A stretch of 64,000 nucleotides of DNA from Hyperoodon ampullatus (GCA_949752795.1 CATKHW010000366.1:124001-188000), one strand, 5' to 3'; positions 14,601 through 27,386 are shown, counted from the stretch's first letter. Numbers and translations are program-made. Notes: a model not told the origin generated them from the sequence alone.

Positions 14601-16554
14601 TGGTATCACTATGCTCTCTGATACTTCTCATCACAGTGTTACATGTTTTGTCATCACAATTCTCTACGCACTTGTCATCGCAATGCTCCATGACCCCTGT
14701 CATAGCAAGCTCCATGTGATTGTCATCACAATGCTTCATGAACATGTCATCAAAATTCTCAATGGCCCTTGTTATCACAATGCTCCATGACCCTTGTCAT
14801 CACAATGCTCCAAGCCCTTGTCATCAAAATGCTCCATTACCTTTGTCATCACAATCCTCCATGACAATTGGCATCACAATGCTACATTCCATTGTCATTG
14901 CAATAGACCATGACATATGTCATCACAATGCTCCCTGACACCCTTCTTCACAATACTCCATGACCTTCTCATCACAATGCTCCATGCCCTTGTCATCACA
15001 ATGCGCCATGCCCACTGTCATCACAATAATCCCTGAAAATTGTCAATCCAATGCAACATGCCCCTGTCATCACAATGCTCCATGCCCTTTCATCACAATG
15101 CTCTATGACCCCTGTCATCACAATGCTCCGTGACTCCAGTCATCACAATGCTTCATGACCTTTGTCATCACAATGGTCCATGCCCTCGTCATCACAAGGC
15201 TCTGTAACCTTTGTGACCACAACACTCCATGAACATTTCATCACAATGCTCGGTGACCCTTGTCATCACAATGCTCCATGCCTTTGTCAGCACATTACTC
15301 CATGACACATGGCATCAAATGTGCCATGCGCTTGTCATCACAATGCTCCACATCTTTGTCATCACAATGCTCCATAAAACTTGTCATCACAATGCTCCAT
15401 GCGTTTGTCAGCACAATGTTCCATGACCCATGTCATCACAATGTGCCCTGCGTTTCTCATCACAATGCTCCACAGCCTTGTCATCACAATGCTCCATGCA
15501 CCTCTCATCAAAATGCTCTCTCACCACTGATATCACAATGTTCCATAATTAGTCAACACAATACTCCCTCCACCCTGTCATCCCAATGTTCCATGACCCT
15601 TGTCACAACAATGCTACATGCTCTTATCATCACAATGCTCCATGACCCCTGACATCACAATGCTCCATGACCCTTTACATCACAATGCTCCATGACCCCT
15701 AACATCACAATGTTCCATAAACACTGTCATCAAAATGTTCCATGACCCTTTTCATCCAATTGCTCCATGACCCTGTCATCACAATGCTCCCTGCCCTTCT
15801 CATCACAATGCACCACGCCCTTGTCATCAAAATGCTCCATGGCCTATGTCATCACAAAGCTGCATGACCCTTGGAATCACAATGCTCCATGCCATTGTCA
15901 TCACAAAGCTCCATGAAACCTCTCATCACATTGCTCCATGCTGTTGTCATCACAAAGCTCCATGACGCTTGTCATCACAATGCTCCATGCCCTTGTCATT
16001 GCAATCCTCCATGACACATGTATCACTGTGTTCCGTGCCCTTGTCATCACAATGCTCCATGCTCACTCTCATCACAATAATCCATGAAACTTTTCAGACC
16101 AATGCTCCATGCCCTTGTCATCACAATGCTCCCTTACACCTGTCATAACAATGCTGCATGACCCCTGCCATCACAATGTTCTACGGCCTTGTCATCACAA
16201 GACTCCATGGCCCTTGTCATCACAATGCTCCAAGACCCCTGTAATCACAATGCTCCATGCCCATGTCATCACAAAGCTCCCTGACGCATGTCATCAGAAT
16301 GCTCCATGGCCTTCTCATCACAATACTCCATGCCCTTGTCATCACAATGCTCCAAGACCCTTGTTATTACAATGATCCATGCCTCTTTTCATCTCAATGC
16401 TCCATGAACCCTGTCATCACAATGCACCATGCCCATCATCATAATGCTTCATGCTATTGTCATCACAATGAAATCAAAATTCTCCATGACCTCTCTCATC
16501 ACAATGCTCCAAACCCTTATGATCACAATGTTCCATAACACTTGTCATCACAAC

Positions 16555-17550
16555 GCCCCATGACGCTGGTCATCACAATTATCCATGGACTTCTCATCAC
16601 AATGCTCCATGACCTTTGTCATCACAATTCTCAATACACTTGTCATCACAATGCTCCCTGACACTTGTCATCAGTATGCTCATTGAACACTGTCATGACA
16701 AGTCTCCATGCCTTTTTCATCACAATGATCCATGCCCTTTTCATCACAATGCTTCATGCCATTGTCATCACAATACTCCACAAGCTTGTCATCAGAATGC
16801 TCCGTGACCTTTGTCATCTCAATGATCCATGACCCCTGTCATCACAATGCTCCATGACACCTGTCATCACAATGCTCCATGCCCCTTGTCATTACAGTGC
16901 TCCATGATGTTCGTCATCACAATTATCCATGGTTTTCTCATCACAGTGCTCCACGGTCTTGCCATCACAATGCTCCATGCCCTGGTCATCACAATGCTCC
17001 ATGTCCCCAGTCATCACAATGCTCCATGACCCCTGTCATCACAATGCTCCATACTGCTGTCATTACAGTGCTCCATGACACTCGTAATCACAATTGTCCA
17101 TGGTCTTCTCATCACAATGCTCCACGCCCTTGTCATCAAAATGCTCCATGACACTTGTCATCACAATGCTCCATGACCACTGTCATAACAATGCTCCATG
17201 ACCCCTGTCATCACAAGGCTCCATACCACTTGTCATTACAGTGCTCCATGACGCTCCTCATCACAATTATCCATGGTCTTCTCATCACAATGCTCCACGG
17301 TCTTGCCATCACAGTGCTCCATGCCTTGGGCATCACAATGCTCCATGTCCCCGGTCATCACAATGCTCCATGACCACTGTCATCACAATGCTCTATACCC
17401 CTTGTCATTACAGTGCTCCATGACCCTCGTCATTACAATTATCCATGGTCTTCTCATCACAGTGCTCCACGATCTTGCCATCGCAATGCTCCATGCCCTG
17501 GTCATCACAATGCTCCATGTCCCCTGTCATCACAATTCTCCACGATCTTG
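16555..17550 (+). repeat. Large internal duplication, copy 2
   Basis: Second copy of 13435-14430. After about 17495 the offset to copy 1 drops to 2948, exactly one 172 bp unit less. The same downstream block appears again at about 18031 with offset 3483. This pattern shows gain and loss of whole 172 bp units. Confidence 0.87.
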
Positions 17551-20500
17551 GCATCACTATGCTCCATGACACTTCTCATCACAGTGTTACATGCTTTGTC
17601 ATCACAATTCTCTATGCACTTGTCATCACAATGCTCCATGACCCCGTCATAGCAAGCTCCATGTGCTTGTCATCACAATACTCCATGCCCTTGTCATCAC
17701 AATTCTCCATGACCTTTGTCATCACAATGCTCCCTGACACTTGTCGTCAGAATGCTCCCTGAAAACTGTCATGAAAAGGCTCCATGTCTTTTTCATCACA
17801 ATGCCCCATGCCATTTTCATCAAAATGCTCCATGTCATTGTCATCAAAATACTCCACAAGCTTGTCGTCAGAATGCTCCATGAACCTTGTCATCACAATG
17901 CTCCATGACCCCTGTCATCACAATGCTCCATACCCCTTGTCATTACAGTGCTCCATGACGCTCATCATCACAATTATCCATGGTCTTCTCATCACAATGC
18001 TCCACGGTCTTGCCATCACAATACTCCATGCCCTGGTCATCACAATGCTCCATGTCCCCTGTCATAACAATTCTCCACGTTCTTGGCATCACTGTGCTCC
18101 ATGATGCTTTTCATCACAGTGTTACATGCTTTGTCATCACAATTCTCTATGCACTTTTCATCGCACTGCTCCATGATCCCTGTCACAGCAAGCTCCATGT
18201 GATTGTCATCACAATGCTTCATGAACATGTCATCAAAATTCTCAATGGCCCTTGTTATCACAATGCTCCATGACCCTTGTCATCACAATGCCCCAAGCGC
18301 TTGTCATCAAAATGCTCCATTACCTTTGTCATCACAATCCTCCATGACACTTGGCATCACAATGCTCCATTCCATTGTCATCGCAATGGACCACGACATA
18401 TGTCATCACAATGCTCCCTGACACCCTTCTTCACAATACTCCATGACCTTCTCATCACAATGCTCCATGCCCTTGTCATCACAATGCGCCATGCCCACTG
18501 TCATCACAATAATCCCTGAAACTTGTCAAACCAATGCAACATGCCGCTGTCATCACAATGCTCCATGCCCTTTCATCACAATGCTCTATGACCCCTGTCA
18601 TCACAATGCTCCATGACTCCAGTCATCACAATGCTTCATGACCTTTGTCATTACAATGGTCCATGCCCTCGTCATCACAATGCTCTGTGACCTTTGTCAC
18701 CACAGAGCTCCATGAACATTTCATCACAATGCTTGGTGACCCTTGTCCTCCCAATGATCAATGCCTTTGTTAGCACAATACTCCATGACCCATGGCATCA
18801 CAATGTGCCATGCACTTGTCATCACAATGCTCCACATCTTTGTCATCACAATGCTCCATAAACCTTGTCATCACACTGCTCCATGCACTTCTCATCAAAA
18901 TGCTCTCTCACCACTGATATCACAATGTTCAATCACTAGTCAACACAATACTCCCTCACCCCTGTCATCACAATATTCCATGACCCTTGTCACAACAATG
19001 CTACATGCCTTTATCATCACAATGCTCCATTCCCCTGACATCACAATGTTCCATAACCCCTGTCATCACAATGCTCCCTGCCCTTCACAACAGAATGCAC
19101 CACACCCTTGTCATCAAAATGCTCCATGACCTTTGTCATCACAAAGCTCAATGACCCTTGTCATCACAATGCTGCATGCCATTGTCATCACAATGCTCCA
19201 TGAACCCTCTCATCACATTGTTCCATGCCCTTGTCATCACAGGCTCCATGATGCTTTTCATCACAATGCTCGATGCCATTCTTATCACAATGCTCCATGC
19301 GCTTCTCATTACAATCCTCCATGACCCATGTATCACAGTGTTCCATGCCCTTGTCATCACAATGCTCCTTGCCCCCTCTCATCACAATAATCCATGAAAC
19401 TTTTCAGACCAATGCTCAATGCCCTTGTAATCACAATGCTCCATTACCCCTGTCATAACAATGCTCCATGACCCCTGCCATCACAATGTTCCACAGCCTT
19501 GTCATCACAAGGCTCCATGACCCTTGTCATCACAATGCTCCAAGACCCCTGTAATCACAATGCTCCATGCCCTTGTCATCACAAAGCTCCATGACGCATG
19601 TCAACAGAATGCTCCATGGCCTTCTCATTCACGATGTTCCATGCCTTTGTCATCACAATGCTCCAAGACTCCTGTAATCGCAATGCTCCATGCCCCTTTT
19701 CATCTCAATGCTCCATGAACCCTGTCATCACAATGCACCATGCCCATCATCATAATGCTTCACGCTATTGTCATCACAATGAAACCAAAATGCTCCATGA
19801 CCTCTGTCATCAAAATGCTCCAAATCCTTGTGATCAATATGTTCCATAACACTTATCATCACAACGCCCCATGACGCTCGTCATCACAAGTATCCATGGT
19901 CTTCTCATCACAGTGCTCCATGACCTTTGTCATCACAATAATCAATACCCTTGTCATCACAATGCTCCCTGACACTTGTTGTCAGTTTGCTCCTTGAACC
20001 CTGTCATGACAAGGCTCCATGCCTTTTTCATCACAATGATCCATGCCCTTTTCATCACAGTGCTCCAAGACCGCTGTAATCACAATGCTCCATGCCCTTG
20101 TCATCACAAAGCTCCATGATGCATGTCATCAGAACGCTCCATGGCCTTCTCATCCCAATGCTCCATGCCCTTGTCATCACAATGCTCCAAGACCCCTGTA
20201 ATCACAATGCTCCATGGCACTTTTCATCAGAATGCTCCATGAGACTTGTCATCACAAGGCTCCATGGTCTTCTCATCACAGTGCTCCAGTACCTTGTCAT
20301 CACAATGCTCCATGACCCCTGTCATCACGGTACTCCATGGACATTTTCAGCCCAATGCTCCATGACCTTCTCATCACAATGCGCCATGACCCCTGTCATC
20401 ACAATGCTCCATGACCACTGTCATCACAACGCTGCATGAACCCTGACAACACAATGATCCGGGACTCTTGTCATTAAAATGCTCCATGACCATTGTCATC

Positions 20501-20737
20501 ACAATGATCCATGCGCTTGTCATCCCAATGCTCCATGACCCCTGTAATCACTATGCTCCGTGATGCTTGTCATCACAGTGCTCCATGAACCTTGTCATCA
20601 TAATGCTCCTTGCCTTTGTCAACAAAATGGTACATAATCTTGTCATCACAATTCTCCATGCGCTTGTCATCACAATCCTCCATGACCATTGGGATCACAT
20701 TGCTTCATGCCCTTGCCATCTCTCTCTTGCCTTTCTG

Positions 20738-20771
<34 letters not shown>

Positions 20772-20957
20772 ATGCGGGCCTCTCACTGCTGTGGCCTCTC
20801 CCATTGCGGGGCACAGGCTCCGGACGCGCAGGCCCAGTTGCCATGGCTCACGGGAACAGCCGCTCCGCGGCACGTGAAATCCTCCCAGACCGGGGCACGA
20901 ACCCGTGTCCCTGCATCGGCAGGCAGACTCGCAACCACTGCGCCACCAGGGAAGCCC
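20738..20957 (-). mobile_element. tRNA-derived SINE (CHR-type, cetartiodactyl)
   Basis: Read on the minus strand, the element starts at 20957 with GGGCTTCCCTGG, has a box A-like TGGCGCAGTGG (plus 20935-20948) and a box B-like GGTTCGTGCCCC (about 20890-20906), and ends in an A tail seen as 29 T at 20738-20766. Flanking CCTTTCTG copies at 20730-20737 and 20960-20967 are the target site duplication. The target lies in the satellite sequence just right of the minisatellite. The long pure tail suggests a fairly recent insertion. Naming it CHR-1/CHR-2 type is from memory of cetacean and hippo SINEs. Confidence 0.93.
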
Positions 20958-22007
20958 AACCTTTCTGGTTTTTACAGATATTCGGATGTCCCTTTTGACC
21001 AGTGGTAAGTGACAATTCTTTGTAGCGTGGATTTGTATTGCGCGCTTGCTTGATTGGCCAAAAAGGGTGTATGCGTTTTCTTCTGAATATATTCAGGAGA
21101 AAAGGCATACGCCCTTTTTGGCCAAGTGCATCACTGTCCAAGTTGGGATGCTTTTCCTGTGCTTTAAAGGCGATTCCAATTTACCTCTTGAAATATATTT
21201 TGTGCAATTCTGCCTCATTTTCAAGGCCGCTTCATTGCCTTCCCTCAACAGATTTTTGGAAGAGAGTAGTACTTTATAAGTCTGCAGGTTTGTGAATTGC
21301 TGTGCCCCTGAGCTCCAATTTTCAAATCCCATCTTTGTGAGCTGGCCGCAAATCCACAATTTTGCTTCAGGACCTATACTGGTTCCAGGGGTGGCTATAT
21401 TGGTTCCCTGTGTGTGGCTGAGGCTTTGGTTAATTCTTCTTCCTGCCGGGAAATTAGAGTGACATGTGCCCGTCCAAATGCCTACATCTACTCTCTGATT
21501 GGTTCTCCCTCTTCCCTTTCATCCTCTGCACAATTAGCAAACTGTGCGAACCAGGAGGTTATAGGGGCTGACTCTCCTAAGTTGGGAGATTGATAGTAAA
21601 GCAGTTGGAATGCCAAAGTGGAGCACAAGGAGAGGAAAAATTAGGAGAGTTTTAGAAACCTTTCGCCATCACAGGGTGTCCATTTTCTAGGTTTCCCATA
21701 CATGATATAATTGTAGTGATATTCCCTTCTACCTGGAGATTTGGGACACATGGAATGGTGGCATGCATTACTACTTTAAAAGGTCTGCATTTTCTCTCCC
21801 AATCTCACCAGTCCTCTCAGTCCCAAGTGTCCAGCCTTATGTCTCATCCAGCTGTCTTTGCAGATAGGGTCATTCCAGGTTTCATCAGAACCCCTGAAGG
21901 AATTGTGTAAGAATTTCGCTGTTTTTTGGGGTTTTTTTTGAAATTCATTTTTATAATGGGGTTGAGCTGATTTTCACTGACGTGTTTATGCCAGTCTAGA
22001 CACAATT
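20958..22007 (+). repeat. Satellite monomer M4, right part (listed as M5)
   Basis: Satellite resumes right of the minisatellite at about 20725, is split by the SINE, and continues to 22007. Palindrome at 21053-21126 with a few mismatches in both arms. A degenerate short duplication around 21376-21420 matches the place of the 25 bp duplication in M3. Confidence 0.87.
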
Positions 22008-23758
22008 GATTCCCTTACAGAGACATATCAATACATAAGTTATAAGATTCTTAGTAGTCAGATATATTCCTCTGTGGGGCATAGGGGTGTTGAGTCCCGT
22101 TCACTGAGGAAGGTGTAGGTCTTGTCTATTCTGTATTTGGTTTATGGAATGGTACCTGTGCTAATATCAAACTCTGGTTTTATGCATCACCCCACCTCTC
22201 CTTTCCCCTGAAGCAGGCATAAGAGATTTTTGCTAAATGTGAGACTCTGTTCTCTTTCCTAATTCAGTTCATGTGTTGTGATATTGACATTCCCTCTATA
22301 AGTGATATCTTATGATAAGATTCTTTTTCTGTGTGACTAATTTCCCTTAAAATCATCATACGTAAATCCACTCATTATGCTGCTACTGGCCTTATATACA
22401 TTGATTTCACGTCTGAGTGATATTCCGTTGTGCAAAATTACAAGTTCTTTATGCATTTCTCTTTTTCCTGGGATATTTTAGGTGTACCAAAGTTGAGGTT
22501 CTTGTATGCAGAGCAGCCCTAAACTTTGGGGTGCCTGTGTCTTATTGACATTTAGTCTTCCCAAGTTATATGTCCATGAGTTGAAATCCCCTTGCTCTGG
22601 GGCTTTGTATTTTAGATGTTTTAAAAACAGCATACACTTCTTCAGAGTGGCTCTTGGATATTTATACCCCACCCATCAGCGTGACTAGGCTCCCTGTTTT
22701 CCATGGCCTCTCCTGCATTTCTGGTTTGTACACATTTTTTGGATGGCCTTTCTGAGCAGTGGAAATTGAGACTTCTTTGTTGTGTGGATTTGCATTTCCC
22801 TCTTGCTTGGTTGGCCAAAAACTCTGCATGTGTTTTTTTCCTGAAGATATTCACGAAAAAAACGCATACACCCTTTTGCCCAACCACATCATTTTAGAAA
22901 TTCTGCTGCTTTTCATATGCTTTAAATGTGAGTACAATCTACCTTTTGAAATCTGTTTCCTGCAATTCTGCCTCTCATTCAGATCCTCTTCGTTACCTTA
23001 CCTGAATATATTTTTGGACGTTGGTTATCATTTATATCTCTGCAGGTCTTTGAATTGTCTGCTCCTGAGCTCCATTTTGCAACTCGCTTTTTTTGTGAGC
23101 TGGCCGCCAAACCATTGGATTACTTCTGGCCCTATTCTGGTTCTGGGGAGGCAGGCTGAGCCTTTGGTTAATTCTTCTTCCTAATGGGAAATTAGAGTGA
23201 CATGTGCCTGTCAAAAGTCCTACAGCTAATCTCTCATTGGTTCCCCCTCTTCCCATTTATCCTCTGCACAAATTGCAAACTGTGTGAAGCAGGAGGTTAA
23301 AGGTGCTGATTCTCCAAGTGGGGAGATTGTTAGTAATGTGGCTGGAATGGCGAACCCCAGCACCAGGAGATCAAAAATGAGGTGCATTTTAGACACCTTT
23401 CCTGAGCACACGGTGTACATTCATCTCGGTTTCCCAGGCATGTTTTCGCTGTCAGAAGATTCCCTTGAACCTGCAGATTTGGGACCCATGGAATGGGTAC
23501 CAGGCAGTATTACTTTAAAAGGTCTGCATTTCCTCACCCAGCCTCTCTAACATCTCTTAGCGTGCATAGCTTCCAGCCTTATATAATCATCCTGCTGTGG
23601 GTCTACATGTGTTCAATCCATGTTACATCGTAGCCCTTCAACAAAAGTTGTAAGAATTTTTGTCTGTCTCACTGTTTTTATAAATAGTTTTAAATTTATT
23701 TTTATATTGGTTACAGCTGATTTTCAAAGCTCTGTTTTTTGCTGCTGTACATCCACTT
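22008..23758 (+). repeat. Degraded satellite monomer M6
   Basis: About 1751 bp with many substitutions and small indels but colinear with the consensus. The palindrome remnant at about 22806-22882 has a shifted, imperfect centre. Some parts look more like a standard L1 3' end than the homogenised monomers do, for example the ATTGGTTACAGCTGATTTTC region near 23706. Confidence 0.83.
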
Positions 23759-25210
23759 GATTCATGTACTGTGAGACAACAATAACTTCTTTTTCAGATG
23801 CTTACCAGTCATATGTATTATTTTCCAGTGACTTGAGTGGGCTGAGTGCAGTTCTTTGAGGTACCGTGTAGGCCTTGTCAGTTATTCAATTTGGTACTTG
23901 GAATGGTACCTTTGCTAATTTCAACCTCCTGGATAATACCTCACCATTCCCACCTTTCCCATTTAGCAGCCTTATGTCTATTTTCTACATATTTGACTAT
24001 GTTTCTGTTTTGTAATTTATTTCATGTGTAGCCATTTTTGATTCCACCTTTAAGTGACATCTTATGATATGTGTCTTTTTCTTTCTGACATATGTCACTT
24101 AGAATGATCGTATGTAACTCCTCCAGAGTTGTTACAACTGGCCTTATTTCATTGATTTCTGGATAAGTAATATTCCACTCTACATAAGTACCCCATCTCT
24201 TTTATCCATTTTATCCTTCCAGGGACATTTAGGTTATATCCAATTTGAGGCCCTTTTTAACAGAGAGGTGGTAAACGTTCGGGTGCCTGTTTTCTGTCGA
24301 TTTTTGTTTTTGCCAAGGTACACGCCCATGAGTGCAAGTGCCCTATGCTCTGTAGCTCATTTTTTAGATGTTTTAGCAAACACAATACACTTCTCCAGAG
24401 TGGCCGTTGGCAAATTACATTTCCACTATCAGCCTCACAGGGCTCCCTTTTCTCCTCGCCCTGTCCTGCATTTCTGGTGTTTACACTTTATGTGGATGGC
24501 CCTTCTGACTGATGTGAAGTGATACATTTTGTGATATTGATTTCCAGTGCCCACCTGTTTGGTTGGATAAAAAGTGTGTATGGCCTTTACTTGAATATAT
24601 TCAGAAAAAATGTATACACCCTTTTTGGCCAACTGCATCATTGGCGATGTTCAGCCCCTTTTCTTGTGCTTTAATGGGGAGTCCTTTCTACCTCTTCAAA
24701 TCTGTTTCCTGCCACTCTCCCTTGCTTACAAGTCCTTTTCTGTGACTTACCTCAAGACATTTCTTGACGATAGATATTTTCAACTCTGCAGTTTCATGAA
24801 TTTTAGTGCCCCTGAGTTCCATTTTTCAACTTGTGTTTTTGGAAACTGGACACAAAACAGCGGGATTTCCTCTAGCCCTATTCTGTTTCCATGGGCAATT
24901 CTAGCCTTTGATGAATTTGTCTTCTGGATTGGAAATTAGAGTGGCATGTGCCTGCCCGAACACCTAAGACTTGTCTCTAAATTTTTCTCATCCTTCCGCT
25001 TCATCCTCTGGACAAATTCCAAACTGTGTGCAACAGGATGTTGACGGTGCTGATATCCCCAATGAGGAGATTGTTAGGAAAGATGCTATAGGGTTGAACC
25101 CGAGCACCAGGCGATGAGGAGATGAGGTGCCTTTTCCAAACTCTTTCCGATCAAACGGTGTACCATCCTCTAGGTGTGACAGGCATGTTTTAGCTGTAGG
25201 AAGGGTCCCG
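23759..25210 (+). repeat. Strongly degraded satellite monomer M7
   Basis: Colinear but highly diverged monomer that fades out at about 25210, near the equivalent of the AACTGTAGTAATATTCCC region of the consensus. A palindrome remnant at about 24561-24634 keeps GAATATATTC. This looks like the old edge of the left array. Confidence 0.78.
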
Positions 25211-25440
25211 TGCATGTAAGGAGAACACCAGGGATTTTTCCAAATCAGTGCCTCCCCGAACCCCAAACTGGGGAATTTTTAAGCTACGGTTACACGTATG
25301 TCCTTTAAGGGCCTTCGGAAATAGGCAGAGCCCAAACTTTAGATGACTGAAATCTTCAGGGTCAGAAGCGCTCACCATCGGCCTTGCTTAGGTTACATTT
25401 TATCTGTCATTGATAGATGATGTCAATAAAAATATCTATT
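25211..25440. other. Unassigned 230 bp between satellite and L1 fragment
   Basis: I see no coding region, RNA gene or recognisable repeat here. It separates the last degraded satellite monomer from an L1 3' fragment. Confidence 0.4.
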
Positions 25441-25611
25441 GTTTTTCAGATTATTTCCCCTTATAGGTTATTGCAAAATACTCAGTGTAGTTCCCTGTGC
25501 TATACAGTAGTTCCTTGTTGATGATCTATTTTATACATAGCAGTGTGTATGTGTTAATCCCAAACTGTTAATTAATCCCTTCTCCTACCTTTCCCCTTTG
25601 GTAATAATAAA
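25441..25611 (-). mobile_element. L1 3'UTR fragment (antisense)
   Basis: The stretch TAGTTCCCTGTGCTATACAG and the following AATCCCAAACTGTTAATTAA region match the antisense 3'UTR of artiodactyl and cetacean L1 elements as I know them. Only about 170 bp is present. Confidence 0.75.
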
Positions 25612-26290
25612 TTATAAGATTTTATACTTCTCAGAAATGGGGGAGCTGAAAGAGAGGTATCATTTTCAATGGAAAAGCATTCAAAACAAGATTGAAGCTT
25701 CAGCCAAGAGTATTCGATGTACATGCATGGAAATAAATCACTTCATTTCTCTAATGTTGACCTGACAAATAAGACAGACGTCTTCACTGAACTTGCTTAT
25801 AGGAAAGTGATGGAAATATCAAATGTAAGTCTTAGAAACATCTTATTTTACCCGAGCATTATACACTGCTCTATGTTAACTACAGTTTGGCTCACACATC
25901 TGTTCATTGAAGTTACAATGTTCTCAATTTCTGTTACTGATCCTCCAGAGTGGACCCCAACAGGAGTCCCCGTGCCCAGTGTCATTGGAGCCAACAGATC
26001 AAGACTGAGTTTGGTTCAGAAGCAAAGGAAACATTATTTTGAAAACAGAATGGAGAGGTGAGAGCGTGCACTCCCCCATGGACTGTGGGCTGGGCTGCTG
26101 TGTAGGGTCCCCGGCAGCGTCAGTGGGAGGGAGGGGATGGAGCTCTCGAGGGCTGCGTTGGCTGCAGCTCAGGCTCTATGCCGCGGAGTCTGCATGGGAC
26201 CCCGCTAGCTGAGGTGTCGACCCAGCCATTCTGCACTAGGAAATCGGGTCTGAAGTGCCGGGTGTGGGACCTCTGCATGCGGAACCCTAG
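25612..26290. other. Unassigned stretch, possible retroviral flank
   Basis: A plus-strand open frame of 114 codons (25717-26061) has no family I recognise. From about 26060 the base composition becomes GC-rich, like the LTR or leader of the neighbouring retroviral remnant. No firm assignment. Confidence 0.3.
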
Positions 26291-26600
26291 GAGCACGTGA
26301 AATTAGACAAAGCACAAAGGAAAAACAGGTTAGACTTTATTTAATTGCCCAGATTCTCTTTTTATCTCCCAGGAATTTTTAATGAACGTTGCCGGAGGCG
26401 AACACCTCCTCTGCTTTTTGTTCCGTTCCTTATTCTTTGGGTGTTGAGGGTGCAGACCCCTCTTTTGTAACTGCTTCATGCTGTGGTGGGAGCCCTGATA
26501 CATGGGGGGAGGGGCAAAACGTCTCCCCACCAGCCTCCTGGTGAGGTTGATTGTCCCAAGGCCTCCTGCCTCACTTCTCGTCCGCCTGAGCACCAGCATT
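26291..26600 (-). mobile_element. Possible 3' LTR part of the ERV remnant
   Basis: It lies at the 3' side of the retroviral pol fragments on the minus strand. The minus strand has an AATAAA polyadenylation signal (plus 26336-26341) followed by a T/C/G-rich stretch, as in an LTR R/U5 region. No LTR partner was found in the window, so the call rests on position and this signal alone. Confidence 0.35.
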
Positions 26601-27155
26601 GGAAGTGTTACAGATTCTAATGACCTTTAAGGGTCCAGGAAAGAGAGGCGCAGAGATGCTGCGGTGGCAGGTTTCACCCCACCCCACATATGTTCGGCGA
26701 CCTTAGGCTGACAGTTTTTGCCAGACTAGATGCTCTGACCAGTAGTCTGTGCTTTCTTTAATTAGGTCCCTGAATTAATGTACAAACAGCACCATGTGTC
26801 AGAGCCATGCCCGCACAACTCCCAGACAGTCCAGGGTCAGTGGTGATCCAGGACCATGACGTCCACTGAGTCAACGGCCTTTAGAAGTAGCCAGCAGTCC
26901 AGCTGGTCATATTGGCCACCATCACCGCGGTGTCTGTAGGGTTTTCTATGGTGAAAGCGTGATATACATTTCCCCCGCCAAGCTTATTAGCTCCCCTCTG
27001 GGTGCAGTAAGTCCTGCAAGCAGTAGTCTGCTCTTTCCGGGCACAGTCTTGTCGTTTTCTGAGAGAAACTCCAGGTCAAGTGATGGTCACACGAGTCATC
27101 TTGGGGGCCCGTTGCCCCCGTTTATCTCTCTGGAGGTTGGAGTTGGAGGGCCTCC
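26601..27155 (-). other. Decayed 3' part of the ERV (after integrase)
   Basis: This lies between the integrase C-terminal relic and the presumed LTR, where the end of pol, env and the polypurine tract would be. I could not recognise env. At 555 bp it is far shorter than an env gene, so env is mostly deleted or beyond recognition. Confidence 0.35.
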
Positions 27156-27386
27156 TCACTCGAGGTCAGTGTGTCCACAGAGCGACCCCTGCAACTTCAG
27201 GGCATGATGGGTGGTTAGGATCACCACGTGGGGTCCTTTTCCCTTAGGAGGGAGCTGGCCTTGCGGGCTGCTGATTTCCAGCTTTTTAGATACCCCAGTA
27301 TCCTGGCCTGATGAGTCGGTGGGCAAAGCCCGTGGTGACCATAGTTTATCATACCTGAAGGGCATTCTTGTGTTGCTCCATTTCAA
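27156..27386 (-). pseudogene. Gammaretrovirus-like integrase C-terminal fragment (pol relic)
   Basis: A minus-strand open stretch contains a motif of the type GPxxVILTTxxALK, typical of the C-terminal DNA-binding domain of class-I (gammaretrovirus-like) integrases. The catalytic core is absent: the reverse transcriptase block ends at about 27390 and this domain starts right after, so RNase H and most of integrase were deleted. It is a fragment and encodes no working enzyme. Confidence 0.7.

Larger units (their letters stand above)
5551..20724 (+). repeat. 15 kb minisatellite, 24-25 bp unit
   Basis: Roughly 600 tandem units (estimated from length) of the pattern TGTCATCACAATGCTCCATG followed by 4-5 mostly C bases (ACCCC, CCCT and similar). 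Units vary between about 23 and 25 bp. The plus strand is rich in C and poor in G (about 9 C to 3 G per unit). Because few units contain stops, long repetitive frames run on both strands; they read as Ser-Ser-Gln-Cys-Ser-Met type repeats and are not credible genes. Neighbouring units differ, while blocks of several units recur at a distance, so there is higher-order structure. The tract is nested in one satellite monomer. I do not recognise the family. Confidence 0.95.

Noticed and set aside
5551..20724. Many long open frames in the minisatellite that could be read as repetitive secreted or Ser/Cys-rich proteins
   Set aside because: They occur in overlapping frames on both strands, follow the repeat unit, and have no promoter, splice or family evidence.
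5551..20724. CRISPR-like array
   Set aside because: Units are contiguous and degenerate with no unique spacers, and the context is a mammalian genome with SINE and L1 elements.
25717..26061. 114-codon plus frame as a host exon
   Set aside because: No recognisable domain, no supported splice structure, and it is surrounded by L1 and retroviral debris.
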